From NCBI GenBank assembly GCA_934670115.1, contig CAKUOV010000004.1, positions 45,650-109,649 of the forward strand: 64,000 nt of DNA, given 5' to 3'. The notes below the pieces were generated by a model. The model saw only the letters and a program-made list of their open reading frames with translations. It searched no databases and had not been told where the DNA came from. Below, piece after piece: positions 9,335 to 18,114 of the stretch (positions are counted from its first letter, which is position 1; every line of letters starts with the position of its first letter). Both the position numbers and the translations under genes were made by a program. This DNA is from an uncultured Eggerthellaceae bacterium. Lineage in GTDB: Bacteria; Actinomycetota; Coriobacteriia; Coriobacteriales; Eggerthellaceae.

Positions 9335-9345
9335 AAGGGACCTGT

Positions 9346-9583
9346 TGTTGGAAAAACAACCCAAAATTCGGGCAAATCGACGATAGGGGGTGGTTCCAGC
9401 TCTCTATCGATTGACTCCCAGCAAACACCGCTCTGCGAAGGAAAAACGGTGCAACCCTGTGACCTGGGGAAACGCAACCTATTGCTCTTAGCACCTCTGC
9501 TTGTTGTCCCAGACAGCCCGAATTGCACACGCAAACTACTCTCAATCGTCGATTTGCCCGAGTTCACCCCCTGTTTTCCAACA
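9346..9583 (+). repeat. Long inverted-repeat element A (GACCTGGGG core)
   Basis: A 238 bp element. Left arm 9346-9384 and right arm 9545-9583 share TGTTGGAAAA at the ends and TCGGGCAAATCGACGAT inside. A conserved centre, GTGACCTGGGGAAACGC, lies at 9459-9475. No ORF inside. It belongs with elements at 14203, 19716, 31702, 43183 and 52098. Confidence 0.75.
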
Positions 9584-9659
9584 AGAGGGGGTGCGCGGCG
9601 GTGTTCGGCAAGGTGAAACGACGGGCATCTTGTGCGTTCTGACGCTCTCGCTTCGGTTT

Positions 9660-10388
9660 TTAGTATCCCATAAGGCAGTTGAAGTTAACTTCGCCTTCTG
9701 CATTGACGCCTTTGACGTGCGTTCCCAGTTCATCTTCCATCGTGAAGATATTCACAGGATGACCAGGCAGAATCTCCTTGCGGTAGTCGATTTGCAGCGT
9801 GCGTACCGGCCTGTCCTGCGTGGGCGAGGCAACATTTTGCGTGTAATCGATGTAGCGTGCGTTGTTCACGTGCAGGTTGAAATCGATGTCGGAAAACTGC
9901 GGCATAATAACAGCAGTGGGCTGCTCGCCTGCTTCGAAATCCTTGATCTTTCGCAGTTTGCCCGAAAACATGCGGCCGGGAAGAAAATCAGTCGGGCCGT
10001 CGTAGTTTGCCAGCACAGACGCAATGCCCCTGGTTTCAATGTCAAGCAGCAGCCATTCCGACGTGCCCTTTGCCAGCATATTGCCGTCTAGGTCGCTTAA
10101 GGAATAATCGCGCTGAATGTTCAGGCGCGACGCGCTGTGCGGCCACGTGCGCACGCAAACCTCCTGATGAGGCTTGTATACGGCATCGGGGAAGAACTCG
10201 AGCTTCTGGCGCACGACCACCCAAAACACGCCCTTTTTCTGCAAATCCTCAAAGCCAATTCCCATTTCCACGCTATGCTCGGTGGCAAGATCCTGGAAAA
10301 GATCCAACACAGCACTCGCGCGCAGCTGTTTATAGCAGTTGAAATCGGTCAGGCGCAGTTTGCAGATTTGCTCTTTGTACAGTTCCAT
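9660..10388 (-). CDS. Acyl-ACP thioesterase
   Basis: 242 residues with a double hotdog fold. The catalytic region SDIDFNLHVNNARYIDY carries the D-x2-N-x-H-x-N-N pattern of FatA/FatB-type thioesterases, which release free fatty acids from acyl carrier protein. The N-terminal half has the family features TDFNCYKQLRASAVLDLFQD and WVVVRQKLEF. Length fits bacterial members (about 240-250). The ATG at 10388 has AAGGAA 7 nt upstream. It is transcribed in the same direction as the TetR gene above it, with a likely terminator between, so it probably has its own promoter. Confidence 0.9.
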   Translation of the reverse strand: MELYKEQICKLRLTDFNCYKQLRASAVLDLFQDLATEHSVEMGIGFEDLQKKGVFWVVVRQKLEFFPDAVYKPHQEVCVRTWPHSASRLNIQRDYSLSDLDGNMLAKGTSEWLLLDIETRGIASVLANYDGPTDFLPGRMFSGKLRKIKDFEAGEQPTAVIMPQFSDIDFNLHVNNARYIDYTQNVASPTQDRPVRTLQIDYRKEILPGHPVNIFTMEDELGTHVKGVNAEGEVNFNCLMGY

Positions 10389-10539
10389 GGGCGTTCCTTC
10401 GAAATGTGCGTTTGGGTTCTTGCTTGTGGTTGTGCGGGCGCGCTGGCAGCTCGCCGCGCGTGCCTGCTCACTCCATAAGCTCGGAGAGCAAGTTTACTCG
10501 TTTTTCGTGTAGTTGTGCATTTAGAAGAAAAAGAACAGG

Positions 10540-10571
10540 GAAGAAAAAACGAAAACGGAAGGCGCGCCTTC
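10540..10571 (-). terminator. Terminator of the TetR gene
   Basis: Read on the minus strand, a GAAGGCGCGCCTTC palindrome overlaps the TetR stop codon and is followed by T-rich sequence (TTTTCGTTTTTTC). Confidence 0.6.
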
Positions 10572-11149
10572 TATCGCGCGGCGTTTTTAATGGCGGTGTC
10601 GTATACCAGATGCCCCAGTTCATAAGCGGAAAGCCCCTGCGGGTCCTGCAGCCATTGGCTGATCATGGCAAGGCTCCCTGCAAGCGTAAACTCCAAAATC
10701 AAGTTGATTTCCTGCTCGCTACGCTGCGATTCTCCCTGGTCGATAACGTAGCGCTTCCAAAGAGGCTTCAGCACTTCTTTCAAGCGCAGGGCGAAAGACG
10801 GGTCGCCTTGCGGGCCTAACAGCACCACGATAAAGCGCTTGTTGCGTTCGTAGAACAGCACGACGTCTTTCAGGGCAGCAATGCGCGCAAGTTTTCCCGC
10901 ATCTTTCGTCAGATGCATCATGCAGCTTTCAACGCAGGTGGCAACATCTTGCAAAAGGGCGGATTCAACGTCTTCTAAAAGCTCGTAAACATCGTGAAAG
11001 TGCAGGTAGAATGTGTTGCGATGGTACCCCGCGCGGTCGCACACCTGTGCCACCGTGATTTTATTCACCGGCGTTTCGGCGTACAGGCTCCAAAAGGCTT
11101 GGATAAACTCCTGTTTTGTGCGGGCGGTTTTTTCGGGCTGTTTTCTCAT
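10571..11149 (-). CDS. TetR family transcriptional regulator
   Basis: About 192 residues. The N-terminal helix-turn-helix (ITVAQVCDRAGYHRNTFYLHF, in two parts ITVAQVCDRAG and YHRNTFYLHFHDVYEL) is typical of TetR/AcrR proteins; the rest is a helical ligand/dimerisation domain. The start is either the ATG at 11149 or a GTG two codons earlier; no clear ribosome site separates them. The targets are unknown: the flanking ABC importer and acyl-ACP thioesterase genes are the obvious candidates. Confidence 0.85.
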   Translation of the reverse strand: MRKQPEKTARTKQEFIQAFWSLYAETPVNKITVAQVCDRAGYHRNTFYLHFHDVYELLEDVESALLQDVATCVESCMMHLTKDAGKLARIAALKDVVLFYERNKRFIVVLLGPQGDPSFALRLKEVLKPLWKRYVIDQGESQRSEQEINLILEFTLAGSLAMISQWLQDPQGLSAYELGHLVYDTAIKNAAR

Positions 11150-11259
11150 GGGCACATCATAGCATGGTGTCGCGCGCGAAAGCCAAGGCAGCGCGCCGAA
11201 GGACGTGAAAGGCCCAGGAGAAGACGTAGCGCACTAGGGCATTCGGCGGCTTGCTGCCG

Positions 11260-12000
11260 TTATTTATGCGAAAGACGTCGTTCTATCAGGTCAAACAGCT
11301 CGTAGAAAATCACGCCTAAAAGTGCCAGCGCTACAATGCCAGCGAACATGCGCGGATAATTCACCATACCCCAGCTGTTCATGATGAAGTAACCCAAGCC
11401 AGTGGAGCCGGCAATTGCTTCTGCGAAGAACAGCACGGCAATGGCCACGGCGCTGCTCACGCGCAGTGTGGTGAAAAGCTGCGGCATGGTTGCGGGGAAA
11501 ATCACATGATGTGTCAGTTGGATGCGTGTGGCACCCAGTGAGCGAACGGATATGAGCAGGTCGTCGGGGATATTTTTCGCTGCGTCGCGCATGACAACGA
11601 CCACCTGGAAAAACACGGTGAGCGTGATGAGTGTGATTTTCAGCTCGCTGCCAAAGCCTAAAAGCACCAGCAAAATGGGCAGCAACACGATTTTGGGGAT
11701 GGGATACAGAATGTAGAGGGCGGGCGCGAGCAACTGATCGAGTTTCTTGCAGCGTCCGAATGCCAACCCCACGGGCGTACCCAGCACGGTGCCCAGCAGA
11801 AGCGAGGCACCCACGCGTTGGAAACTGATGCCGAAATCGGGTGCTAAATCGCCCGCGTATTGCAGGCACACCGAAAGAGCTTCGGCGGGAATGGGCAGGG
11901 CGGGCGTTGCCAGAATGAGCGCGGTGATATGCCATCCTGCCAGGACAAATATGAGAGAAACAATAAGGCAAAACGCCTTCCATAAGACCTTATTCTGCAT
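11260..12000 (-). CDS. ABC transporter permease (NitT/TauT type)
   Basis: 246 residues with about six membrane helices. The binding-protein-dependent permease signature is seen around residues 125-190 (SVRSLGATRIQLTHHVIFPA). The ATG at 12000 is chosen because it begins a hydrophobic N-terminus (MQNKVLWKAFCLIVSLIFVL) and overlaps the end of the ATPase gene by 11 bp, implying translational coupling. Together with the ATPase and the lipoprotein it forms an importer of the nitrate/taurine/thiamine-precursor class; the substrate cannot be told from sequence. Confidence 0.9.
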   Translation of the reverse strand: MQNKVLWKAFCLIVSLIFVLAGWHITALILATPALPIPAEALSVCLQYAGDLAPDFGISFQRVGASLLLGTVLGTPVGLAFGRCKKLDQLLAPALYILYPIPKIVLLPILLVLLGFGSELKITLITLTVFFQVVVVMRDAAKNIPDDLLISVRSLGATRIQLTHHVIFPATMPQLFTTLRVSSAVAIAVLFFAEAIAGSTGLGYFIMNSWGMVNYPRMFAGIVALALLGVIFYELFDLIERRLSHK

Positions 12001-12820
12001 GGAATTCCTCTTTTCGCGCTGCTTCGGGTTCGTCCGTGCTTTCGATGGGTGCGCCGCCATGGGAGGCGTCGCCGCCGGCATCGGCGCACCCACGTTCGAG
12101 CGCCGCACGCACGGCCTTGCATTGTGCGAAAAACTCGTCGGTGTTGCGATATGCAGCGCTTCCCATGCAAGGATTGCTGATGTGCGCCACAATGCGCCCT
12201 GGTCGCGGTGCCATGACCATAATGCGTTGCCCCAGATAAACCGCCTCTTCAATGGAGTGTGTCACTAAAAGCTGGGTGTAGCGCTTTTCTTTCCAAAGGG
12301 AAAGCAGCGTATCTTGCATTTCCTCGCGCAGCAGCGCATCAAGAGCGCTGAGCGGCTCGTCCATAAGCAGCGTGTCAATGTCGCACGCCAGCGCGCGAGC
12401 GATTGCCAGGCGCTGTTGCATGCCGCCAGAGAGCCGCGCAGGGTAACTCTTGGCAAAATCCTTCAGTCCAACGCGCTGCAGCGCTTCAAGCGTGCGTTCT
12501 TTGCGTTGGTTTGCGGGCACTTTTTGAATACGAAGTCCCAGCTCGGCATTCGCATATACCGTTTTCCAGGGAAGAAGGCCGAAGTTTTGCAGGATGAGGG
12601 CGGTTTGCTTGCGCGGTTTTTCGATGGGTGCGCCATCGACCAGTACGCGCCCGCCGTTCGGACGGATGAGTCCCGCGGCCAACCGCAGCATGCTGGATTT
12701 CCCGCAGCCGGATGGTCCGATGATTGCAAGTGATTGCCCGCTTTCGACCTGCAAGTTTAAGTGCTGCAACGCGTGCAGCTTGTCGTAAGAAAGCTCAACG
12801 TTTTCAAATGTTAGGGACAT
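11990..12820 (-). CDS. ABC transporter ATP-binding protein (NitT/TauT type)
   Basis: 276 residues. Walker A GPSGCGKSS (residues 35-43), Q-loop LQNFGLLPWK, signature LSGGMQQRLAIARA, Walker B LLMDEPLSALD and H-loop VTHSIEEAV are all intact. The LLPW motif after the Q-loop is typical of the SsuB/TauB/NrtD group. The start at 12820 (MSLTFENVEL) is the conserved beginning of the domain; an upstream in-frame extension is not expected. The last 35 residues are a low-complexity, charged tail. Confidence 0.92.
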   Translation of the reverse strand: MSLTFENVELSYDKLHALQHLNLQVESGQSLAIIGPSGCGKSSMLRLAAGLIRPNGGRVLVDGAPIEKPRKQTALILQNFGLLPWKTVYANAELGLRIQKVPANQRKERTLEALQRVGLKDFAKSYPARLSGGMQQRLAIARALACDIDTLLMDEPLSALDALLREEMQDTLLSLWKEKRYTQLLVTHSIEEAVYLGQRIMVMAPRPGRIVAHISNPCMGSAAYRNTDEFFAQCKAVRAALERGCADAGGDASHGGAPIESTDEPEAARKEEFHAE

Positions 12821-12868
12821 AAGCGGCCTTTTCCGGGAAGGATGTGATAAGGAATGGGGATACGACAA

Positions 12869-12902
12869 GGAACCTAAGGCGCGTGAAGCGCCCCAGGTTC
12901 CC
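12869..12902 (-). promoter_or_regulatory. Intercistronic hairpin between binding protein and ATPase genes
   Basis: A strong stem (GGAACCT..GGCGC / GCGCC..AGGTTCC) lies in the 128 bp gap between the substrate-binding protein and the ATPase, without a following T-run. It could stabilise the upstream mRNA end so that the binding protein is made in excess. The role is inferred. Confidence 0.5.
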
Positions 12903-12948
12903 TGCAAGTGGTTCGAGTTGATGCTCCAAAGTCTCTTGCACGAACAGC

Positions 12949-13935
12949 CTAGCGTCCTTGGAAGCAGCCGGTCGCAGCATCGTACGAAATGCTGGTGGCC
13001 AGGTAGCCCTTGTTTGCCATCCAGGTCAAAACAGCGTCAATCATGTGCTGTTCAGGCAGTTCAGCGGCGGGATAGCTGCTTACGGCATACGTTTGGGCAA
13101 TGCTTTCAGGCAGCGACGCCTTCTGCGCCAGCAGCGCGCGATAAGAATCGGGGTTTGCGTTGATGTGCGCCACGGCAGCATCCCAAGCGCGCGCGAAGGC
13201 GTTTACGGTGTCGGTTGAAATCGCATTCTTGCACGAAATCATGACGGACTGGGAAATGTTGTCGCCCGTGGTGTCGTCGGCCACAACGGTGAAGCCCGAT
13301 GCCTCACCGAGCGCCAGCAGCGAGGCGGGAAGTGCCGCAGCCTTCACGGTGCCGGCGGCCATTGCCTGGTAGCGCACGGGAAGCTTTTGCAGCTCCTCGG
13401 TTTTCACCTGATCGGCGGCAACGCCAGCGCGTTCGAACAGCGTGTCCATCACGTACTCCAAAATGGTGTTCGAGCCCACGCCCACGGGCACGCCCGCCAA
13501 ATCGGTCAGGCTCTTGATATCGGGGTTAGCAGTCATAATGCCAAAGCGTCCCTGGCTTGCATCGGCGCCCAGCGCGACCCAGCGAATCTGCACGTCAGCG
13601 CCTGATGCGTAGAGGCTGGCGGTGACCATGGGGTCGGTCATGGCAAAGTCAACGCTTCCCGAAGAAACGGCCGCAATCAGCTCAGATGCGCTTTGGAACA
13701 CGGCAATTTCGGCATCAAGATTCTCATTGGCGAACAGGTCTTCTTCCTGCGCCACCCAGCAGGGCAAGATATCTTCGGTCGCAAGCGTACCGACAACGAT
13801 TTTCGTTGCGGCGGAGGCGGTGCCGGCGTTGCTGGCTGCACCCGCTTCTTCGGATGCGCCGTTGTTAGCGACACAGCCGACAAACGTGATAAGGCAGCAA
13901 AGGCATAAGGCCAGCTCGATCAAGTGCTTTTTCAT
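12949..13935 (-). CDS. ABC transporter substrate-binding lipoprotein (NMT1/TauA-like)
   Basis: 328 residues. A lipoprotein signal with lipobox ITFVGC (Cys21) is followed by an Ala/Glu-rich linker and a periplasmic-binding fold of the NMT1/SsuA type (KIVVGTLATEDILPCWVAQE, DFAMTDPMVTASLYASGADV, GVPVGVGSNTILEYVMDTL). The ATG at 13935 is chosen for its AAGGA ribosome site and immediate signal peptide. It is the first gene of the importer operon. Ligand unknown; this fold binds small anions, sulfonates, pyrimidines or aromatic compounds. Confidence 0.9.
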   Translation of the reverse strand: MKKHLIELALCLCCLITFVGCVANNGASEEAGAASNAGTASAATKIVVGTLATEDILPCWVAQEEDLFANENLDAEIAVFQSASELIAAVSSGSVDFAMTDPMVTASLYASGADVQIRWVALGADASQGRFGIMTANPDIKSLTDLAGVPVGVGSNTILEYVMDTLFERAGVAADQVKTEELQKLPVRYQAMAAGTVKAAALPASLLALGEASGFTVVADDTTGDNISQSVMISCKNAISTDTVNAFARAWDAAVAHINANPDSYRALLAQKASLPESIAQTYAVSSYPAAELPEQHMIDAVLTWMANKGYLATSISYDAATGCFQGR

Positions 13936-14039
13936 GAGAATCCTTCTTTTCGTATTTGCATTGCTTCTATTATTCCAGGTGAGCGGCTGCGCTATCAATG
14001 GACAAAATGCACCTGACTGTTCATTTTGGGAGTGGGGAA

Positions 14040-14200
14040 GTCTTTGTTGCGTGCTTCCGCCTCTTCCTTCTTCTCCCGCATGCCCCGCGCCTCCTCTGTA
14101 TCCCTTTGCTTTCCGTTCCCTGCCCGCCCTTCGCTCTCTTCTTCCGCCCCGCCTCTTCATTCCTCCTCCGCACCCCTTTTCCACGTTGTTCTTCTGCCCC
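14040..14200. other. Pyrimidine-rich tract
   Basis: About 160 bp of strongly C/T-biased plus strand (runs such as CTTCCTTCTTCTCCC and CTCTCTTCTTCCGCCCC) upstream of the importer operon promoter region. No gene is supported here. Confidence 0.5.
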
Positions 14201-14202
14201 TC

Positions 14203-14326
14203 ATGATAAAAAGAGGGTACTTTTCTGTGGGTTTGCTGAAGCTAACTTTTTTACGACCTGGGGAAATGTTGAAAAATTTCCTTACGTTTCGTAAAAATCC
14301 ACAGAAAAGTGGGGTGTTTTTATCAT
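14203..14326 (+). repeat. Long inverted-repeat element B (GACCTGGGG core)
   Basis: A 124 bp element. The outer arms ATGATAAAAAGAGG...TTTTCTGTGG (14203-14230) and CCACAGAAAA...TTTTTATCAT (14299-14326) pair. An inner pair TTTTTACGA / TCGTAAAAA flanks the centre ACGACCTGGGGAAATG at 14253-14268. Confidence 0.7.
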
Positions 14327-14442
14327 CGGTAAATTTGTTTGTTCGCAAAGTTGCCCGCGCGCAGCGCTCGAACAAAGCTATACTGGGCTGTGCTTGAAAC
14401 AGGCAATGCATCCAGGCGGCAGGCAATACGAAAGGTACTTCG

Positions 14443-14967
14443 GTGACAGATTCGGCCCAAAAAGAGATGATCGACGTATACGATGCCAATGCTCATCCGC
14501 TGGGCATTGTTGCTCCGCGAAAAGGTCTATTCCTCAAAGAAGGCCAGTTCATGCTCTATGTTTTGGGTTTGCTGCAAAACAAGGAAGGCAAGTATCTTAT
14601 CACGCGTCGCAGCCTTGACAAAAAATGGGCTGCTGGTTGGTGGGAAGTTCCCGGTGGTGGCGTGTTAGCGGGAGAAACGCCTGTTCATGCGGTGAAACGA
14701 GAAGTTTTTGAAGAGGTTGGCATCAAGGTTGACACTTGCGAGGCGGAGCTGCTCTATCGCTATGAGAACGTGGACTTGGCGCGCGGCGATAACTACATCA
14801 ACCACATCTTCCGCTTTGTGCTGGATTTCGATAAAAGCGAGGTAACCGTGCAGCCTGCCGAGGTGATTGATTTCACGTTTGCCTCGTGGGAGGACATCGA
14901 AAAACTCAGCGAACAGGGCATTTTCTTGCATTTTGAGCGTTTGCGCACGGCGCTTGGGAAGGCATAG
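14443..14967 (+). CDS. Nudix hydrolase
   Basis: 174 residues. The Nudix box is complete (GGGVLAGETPVHAVKREVFE then EVGI), giving the metal-binding helix that hydrolyses nucleoside-diphosphate-linked compounds. The opening (IDVYDANAHPLGIVAPRKG) resembles the isopentenyl-diphosphate isomerase/YfcD-like Nudix group, in which the substrate is often unknown. A GTG start at 14443 follows AAAGG by 7 nt. Monocistronic; it begins about 115 bp after element B. Confidence 0.88.
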   Translation: MTDSAQKEMIDVYDANAHPLGIVAPRKGLFLKEGQFMLYVLGLLQNKEGKYLITRRSLDKKWAAGWWEVPGGGVLAGETPVHAVKREVFEEVGIKVDTCEAELLYRYENVDLARGDNYINHIFRFVLDFDKSEVTVQPAEVIDFTFASWEDIEKLSEQGIFLHFERLRTALGKA

Positions 14968-15123
14968 CTCGCTGGAGTGCGGACGAGTGCTGCGGACGGG
15001 CGGTGCTTCGAAGCGAGGACGGCGATAGGACGCAGAGCGCCAGGAGCGATCGATAAAGCGCAGGTCGTGGCGGCTTCTCGGCTCTCGTGGGCGCTTGCGA
15101 ACGCTGGTAAACCTTCGCGCGCT

Positions 15124-15849
15124 CTAAGGCTCTTTCGGTGCGAACACCAGGCAGTCGTAGCGCACGGCTTTTCCGGCGAGGGAATACGATGGCTTGCGCT
15201 GTGCCAACCAAGGTCCTTTCGGCGGTCGTTTAATCACGATTTTTCGCGGATGCGCCATGCATGCGGCATCAAGTAACCCCTGCTCATCGGCGCAAGGCGC
15301 TTCGAGCCCGTGGATAAGCTGGAATTTCTTCTTGACCGAGGCGCTTTTCGTGCGTGCCGGGAACATGGGGTCAAGCAAAATAACATCGGCGTGCATGGCC
15401 CCGCTAGCAAGCGCCGCAATGCTGTCCTCTTTGCGCAGCGTCATGCGCGCCACCAGGGAGGATAGCCGTTCATCGTGCGCCGCACGCGCCAAGCCATCTT
15501 CCAGCAGCGCCGCTATCGTTTTGTCGCGCTCGAACATCACCACAGAAAAACCCGCCGCCGCAAGCAGCAGGGAGTCTTCGCCCAAGCCTGCTGTTGCGTC
15601 CACAACAAGCAGGTCTTCGGTGGGGGCGCCTTTGATTTTCGCGGCTTTCACCAGCAATTCTTGATGCACTTTGTTGGGGTTGATGCGAGCGATCATGCGC
15701 GTGAAGTCGGCGCGCAACTCCATGGTGCCGTTAGTGAGCGTTAGGCCTTCAGGCAGCTCGACAAGTCGCAGCACATCTTCGCAACAAAGGTCGTTGCTTG
15801 TGCTGCTGCTCTTATCGTTTTTCTTTGTCATGGGGTTCTGCTCGTTCAT
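15124..15849 (-). CDS. rsmJ: RsmJ-like 16S rRNA (guanine-N2) methyltransferase
   Basis: About 241 residues of the SAM-dependent RsmJ (YhiQ) family, which methylates G1516 of 16S rRNA in E. coli. The SAM-binding motif VVDATAGLGEDSLLLAAAG and catalytic-region motif ILLDPMFPAR are clear, and the C-terminal stretch IVIKRPPKGPWL is family-typical. The start is uncertain: ATG 15849, ATG 15831 and a TTG at 15915 are all in frame with weak ribosome sites, and the conserved part begins well downstream of all three. Confidence 0.82.
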   Translation of the reverse strand: MNEQNPMTKKNDKSSSTSNDLCCEDVLRLVELPEGLTLTNGTMELRADFTRMIARINPNKVHQELLVKAAKIKGAPTEDLLVVDATAGLGEDSLLLAAAGFSVVMFERDKTIAALLEDGLARAAHDERLSSLVARMTLRKEDSIAALASGAMHADVILLDPMFPARTKSASVKKKFQLIHGLEAPCADEQGLLDAACMAHPRKIVIKRPPKGPWLAQRKPSYSLAGKAVRYDCLVFAPKEP

Positions 15850-15945
15850 GTCGGTAAAATGCCTGGTTGAGCGTCCGCTCAGCGGTGCAAAACGGCTAAC
15901 TGCACGGACGTTCAATAGGCTATTAGTTCAAAACGCACTCAATTC

Positions 15946-16473
15946 CTAGCGGATAATGCGCACGTAATCATCCTTGCGCGGAGCCGCTGCGGGCAGCTCG
16001 GCCGCACGATAACCCAGCGCGCAGTGGCCAATGCCTTCGTACTCGCCTTCGATGCCCCATTCAGCAAGCAACTGTTTTCCGAAGTCAGAGTCGAATTCTT
16101 CCTTCGCGCGATGAATCCAAATGCTGTCAACGCCCAGTGCGTGCGCGGCGTTCATCAAGTTGCCCATGACCAGGCTGCCGTCGTACACGTGCGTGGGAAC
16201 ATTTTTGTTTGCAAGCACAATGACAATGATGGGGGCACCATAGAAGGGGTCGAAGTCTGCATCCTTGCCCATAATGCGGGCGTTTTCGGCGGAAATCTTG
16301 TCGCGCAGCTCCTTGTTTTTCACAACCACCATCAGCGGCGATTGCTTTCCCATGCCAGTTGCAGCGTACGTGCCCGCGCGCAGAATGGCCTGCAGCGTTT
16401 CCTCCGGCACGGTATCGGGCTTGAAATTGCGGCAGCTGCGACGCGTTTCCAAAACGTTTAAGGTCTCGTTCAT
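15946..16473 (-). CDS. Nitroreductase family FMN protein
   Basis: 175 residues. The N-terminal RRSCRNFKPD motif contacts FMN phosphate in the nitroreductase family; GAPIIVIVLANKN and MNAAHALGVDSIWIHRAKEEF are further family features. Such proteins reduce nitro, quinone or enone groups with NAD(P)H. The ATG at 16473 has a GAAAGGAA ribosome site. It stands alone between the methyltransferase and FBPase genes; substrate unknown. Confidence 0.9.
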   Translation of the reverse strand: MNETLNVLETRRSCRNFKPDTVPEETLQAILRAGTYAATGMGKQSPLMVVVKNKELRDKISAENARIMGKDADFDPFYGAPIIVIVLANKNVPTHVYDGSLVMGNLMNAAHALGVDSIWIHRAKEEFDSDFGKQLLAEWGIEGEYEGIGHCALGYRAAELPAAAPRKDDYVRIIR

Positions 16474-16659
16474 GGTATTCCTTTCTGTTCGCTTTGTGGC
16501 GGCTCTCTTGCCGATCTTTCCAGGTAAGGGGAAGGCGAAGAGGCCGCTGTTCTGTCTAACGATTGCTGTTATATCATCTCAACGAAAGTGTTTATTGCAT
16601 GGCGGTTTCGCGAAGGCGGCTTCATTGCGCTGTTTGCGCGTGCAGCTTTGCGTCGCTTC

Positions 16660-18114
16660 TTACGAAAGCGGCGCCAGTGCGGGCAAGTGCGTCACTTCCG
16701 GCTCAAGGAAGCTGCCCACGGGCTGGTGCGCAATCAGCGTCCAGACGTCCGCGGCTCCCGTGCCGGCGTTGCCACCTGCAGCCCTTGCGCCTGCTCCCGT
16801 ACCCGCGTCGCCACCTGCGGCCTTCGCGCCCGTGCCTTCGCCCACACCCGCACCGTGCACCAGCGTGAATCCCGCGATGCCCGATGTTGCCTGGTACGCG
16901 CGCGACATGCCGCCGTCAATGACTAGCACGTGGCCACCGCACTTCACGGCGCTTTCCCCGTCCTTCACCTTCACGGGAACATGCCCGCTGACAATGCGGT
17001 TCGCGGCGGGGTCAAGCCCGAAGTCGCGCAGGATGCCAGCTATAGCGCGCTCGTCTTCCATCAGGGAATAGTACGCATTCTTATGCTCCTTGCGAACGGC
17101 TTTGTCCTCTACGAAATACAGCTCGAATGTGGCCATCTTGCTTTTCGTGAACAGCGGCGAATCTTCGCCCAGCCACAAATACCATAGCAAATCGCGTCCG
17201 CGTTTCTGATCCTGCTTGCTTGCATGCAGGTCAAAAGCGGCGCGCACGCTCGCGTCAACAGCGTCGAACAGCGCGCGACCTTTCAGCGGGCGCCCAAACA
17301 GCGATGTTTCCTTCAAACTGCCATCGGCATTCAGCGGCACGGCAGCGTGGAACAGCAGCGCGCCATTTGCCACGGTGTACAGGCTGCCCGCATCAAGGAA
17401 CAGCGCAATGTGGCGCTGCAGGCGCTTCGAGCTCAAGAACGCATCCACCAGGCTTTCCATGACCGCTTCTTCTTCGGCAGTCATGCGGTACGGATCTGCG
17501 GGATCAATGGTGGGGAAGTTCAGGTCCAGCATGGGGTAGCGGGACTCTTCGATCTCTACATCTCCTGCCTTAAAATCAATATGATGCAGCAAGTTTCGCC
17601 TGGTCAAATCAAAATCGGGGTTTTCGGTGCTATGCACGTATTCAGCTTTGAATTGAATAATGGCAATTGCTTTTTGGATGCGCGCAATCTCATGGCGCAG
17701 CTCGGTGGGGTAGTCGCTTGTGCCTTTCGGGATGAACAGCGTGCAGGGGTCTTTGCCATACACGTTGTTCGCGAAGGCTCGCAGTGCGCCCAAATCAATG
17801 CTGTACGTTTCCTCCAAAAGCGACAAGTTGTTGTAGCGCGCGCAAATGCGCACTACGTTTGCCACGCATCCGCGCTGGCCCAGGCTGGCGCCCATCCACA
17901 CAATATCGTGGTTGCCCCATTGGATATCAAGGTCCGGTTCGTCCATGAGCGCCTCCACCACGGCATCGGGCGCGGGGCCGCGATCGTATACGTCGCCAAT
18001 AACGTGCAGTTTGTCGTAGCCGCCCGAACTTGCCAGCGCGCTTGCGACTTTCAAGTTGCTCATGAACTGGTCATATTCGCCGTGAATATCGGAAATGAAG
18101 AACTCCGTTGCCAT
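16660..18114 (-). CDS. fbp: Fructose-1,6-bisphosphatase class III
   Basis: 484 residues of the Firmicutes-type class III FBPase, a gluconeogenic metallophosphatase. Metal ligands are seen in SDIHGE (residues 8-13), GDVYDRGP and WGNHDIVWMGAS. FIPKGTSDYPTELRHEI and GHVPVKVKDGE are family-typical. Two oddities: it lacks most of the N-terminal region found in the roughly 650-residue B. subtilis enzyme, and near the C-terminus a Gly/Ala/Thr-rich insert made of two 13-residue tandem units splits the usual GFTLV...LIAHQP strand pair. The ATG at 18114 has AAAGGA 6 nt upstream; an in-frame extension to 18312 has no homologous look. Confidence 0.88.
   Translation of the reverse strand: MATEFFISDIHGEYDQFMSNLKVASALASSGGYDKLHVIGDVYDRGPAPDAVVEALMDEPDLDIQWGNHDIVWMGASLGQRGCVANVVRICARYNNLSLLEETYSIDLGALRAFANNVYGKDPCTLFIPKGTSDYPTELRHEIARIQKAIAIIQFKAEYVHSTENPDFDLTRRNLLHHIDFKAGDVEIEESRYPMLDLNFPTIDPADPYRMTAEEEAVMESLVDAFLSSKRLQRHIALFLDAGSLYTVANGALLFHAAVPLNADGSLKETSLFGRPLKGRALFDAVDASVRAAFDLHASKQDQKRGRDLLWYLWLGEDSPLFTKSKMATFELYFVEDKAVRKEHKNAYYSLMEDERAIAGILRDFGLDPAANRIVSGHVPVKVKDGESAVKCGGHVLVIDGGMSRAYQATSGIAGFTLVHGAGVGEGTGAKAAGGDAGTGAGARAAGGNAGTGAADVWTLIAHQPVGSFLEPEVTHLPALAPLS

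Larger units (their letters stand above)
9237..9659. other. Intergenic region filled by repeats
   Basis: The 423 bp between the convergent LuxR and thioesterase genes carry no supported gene. They contain one copy of the 33 bp palindromic repeat and one long inverted-repeat element, both listed separately. Confidence 0.7.
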
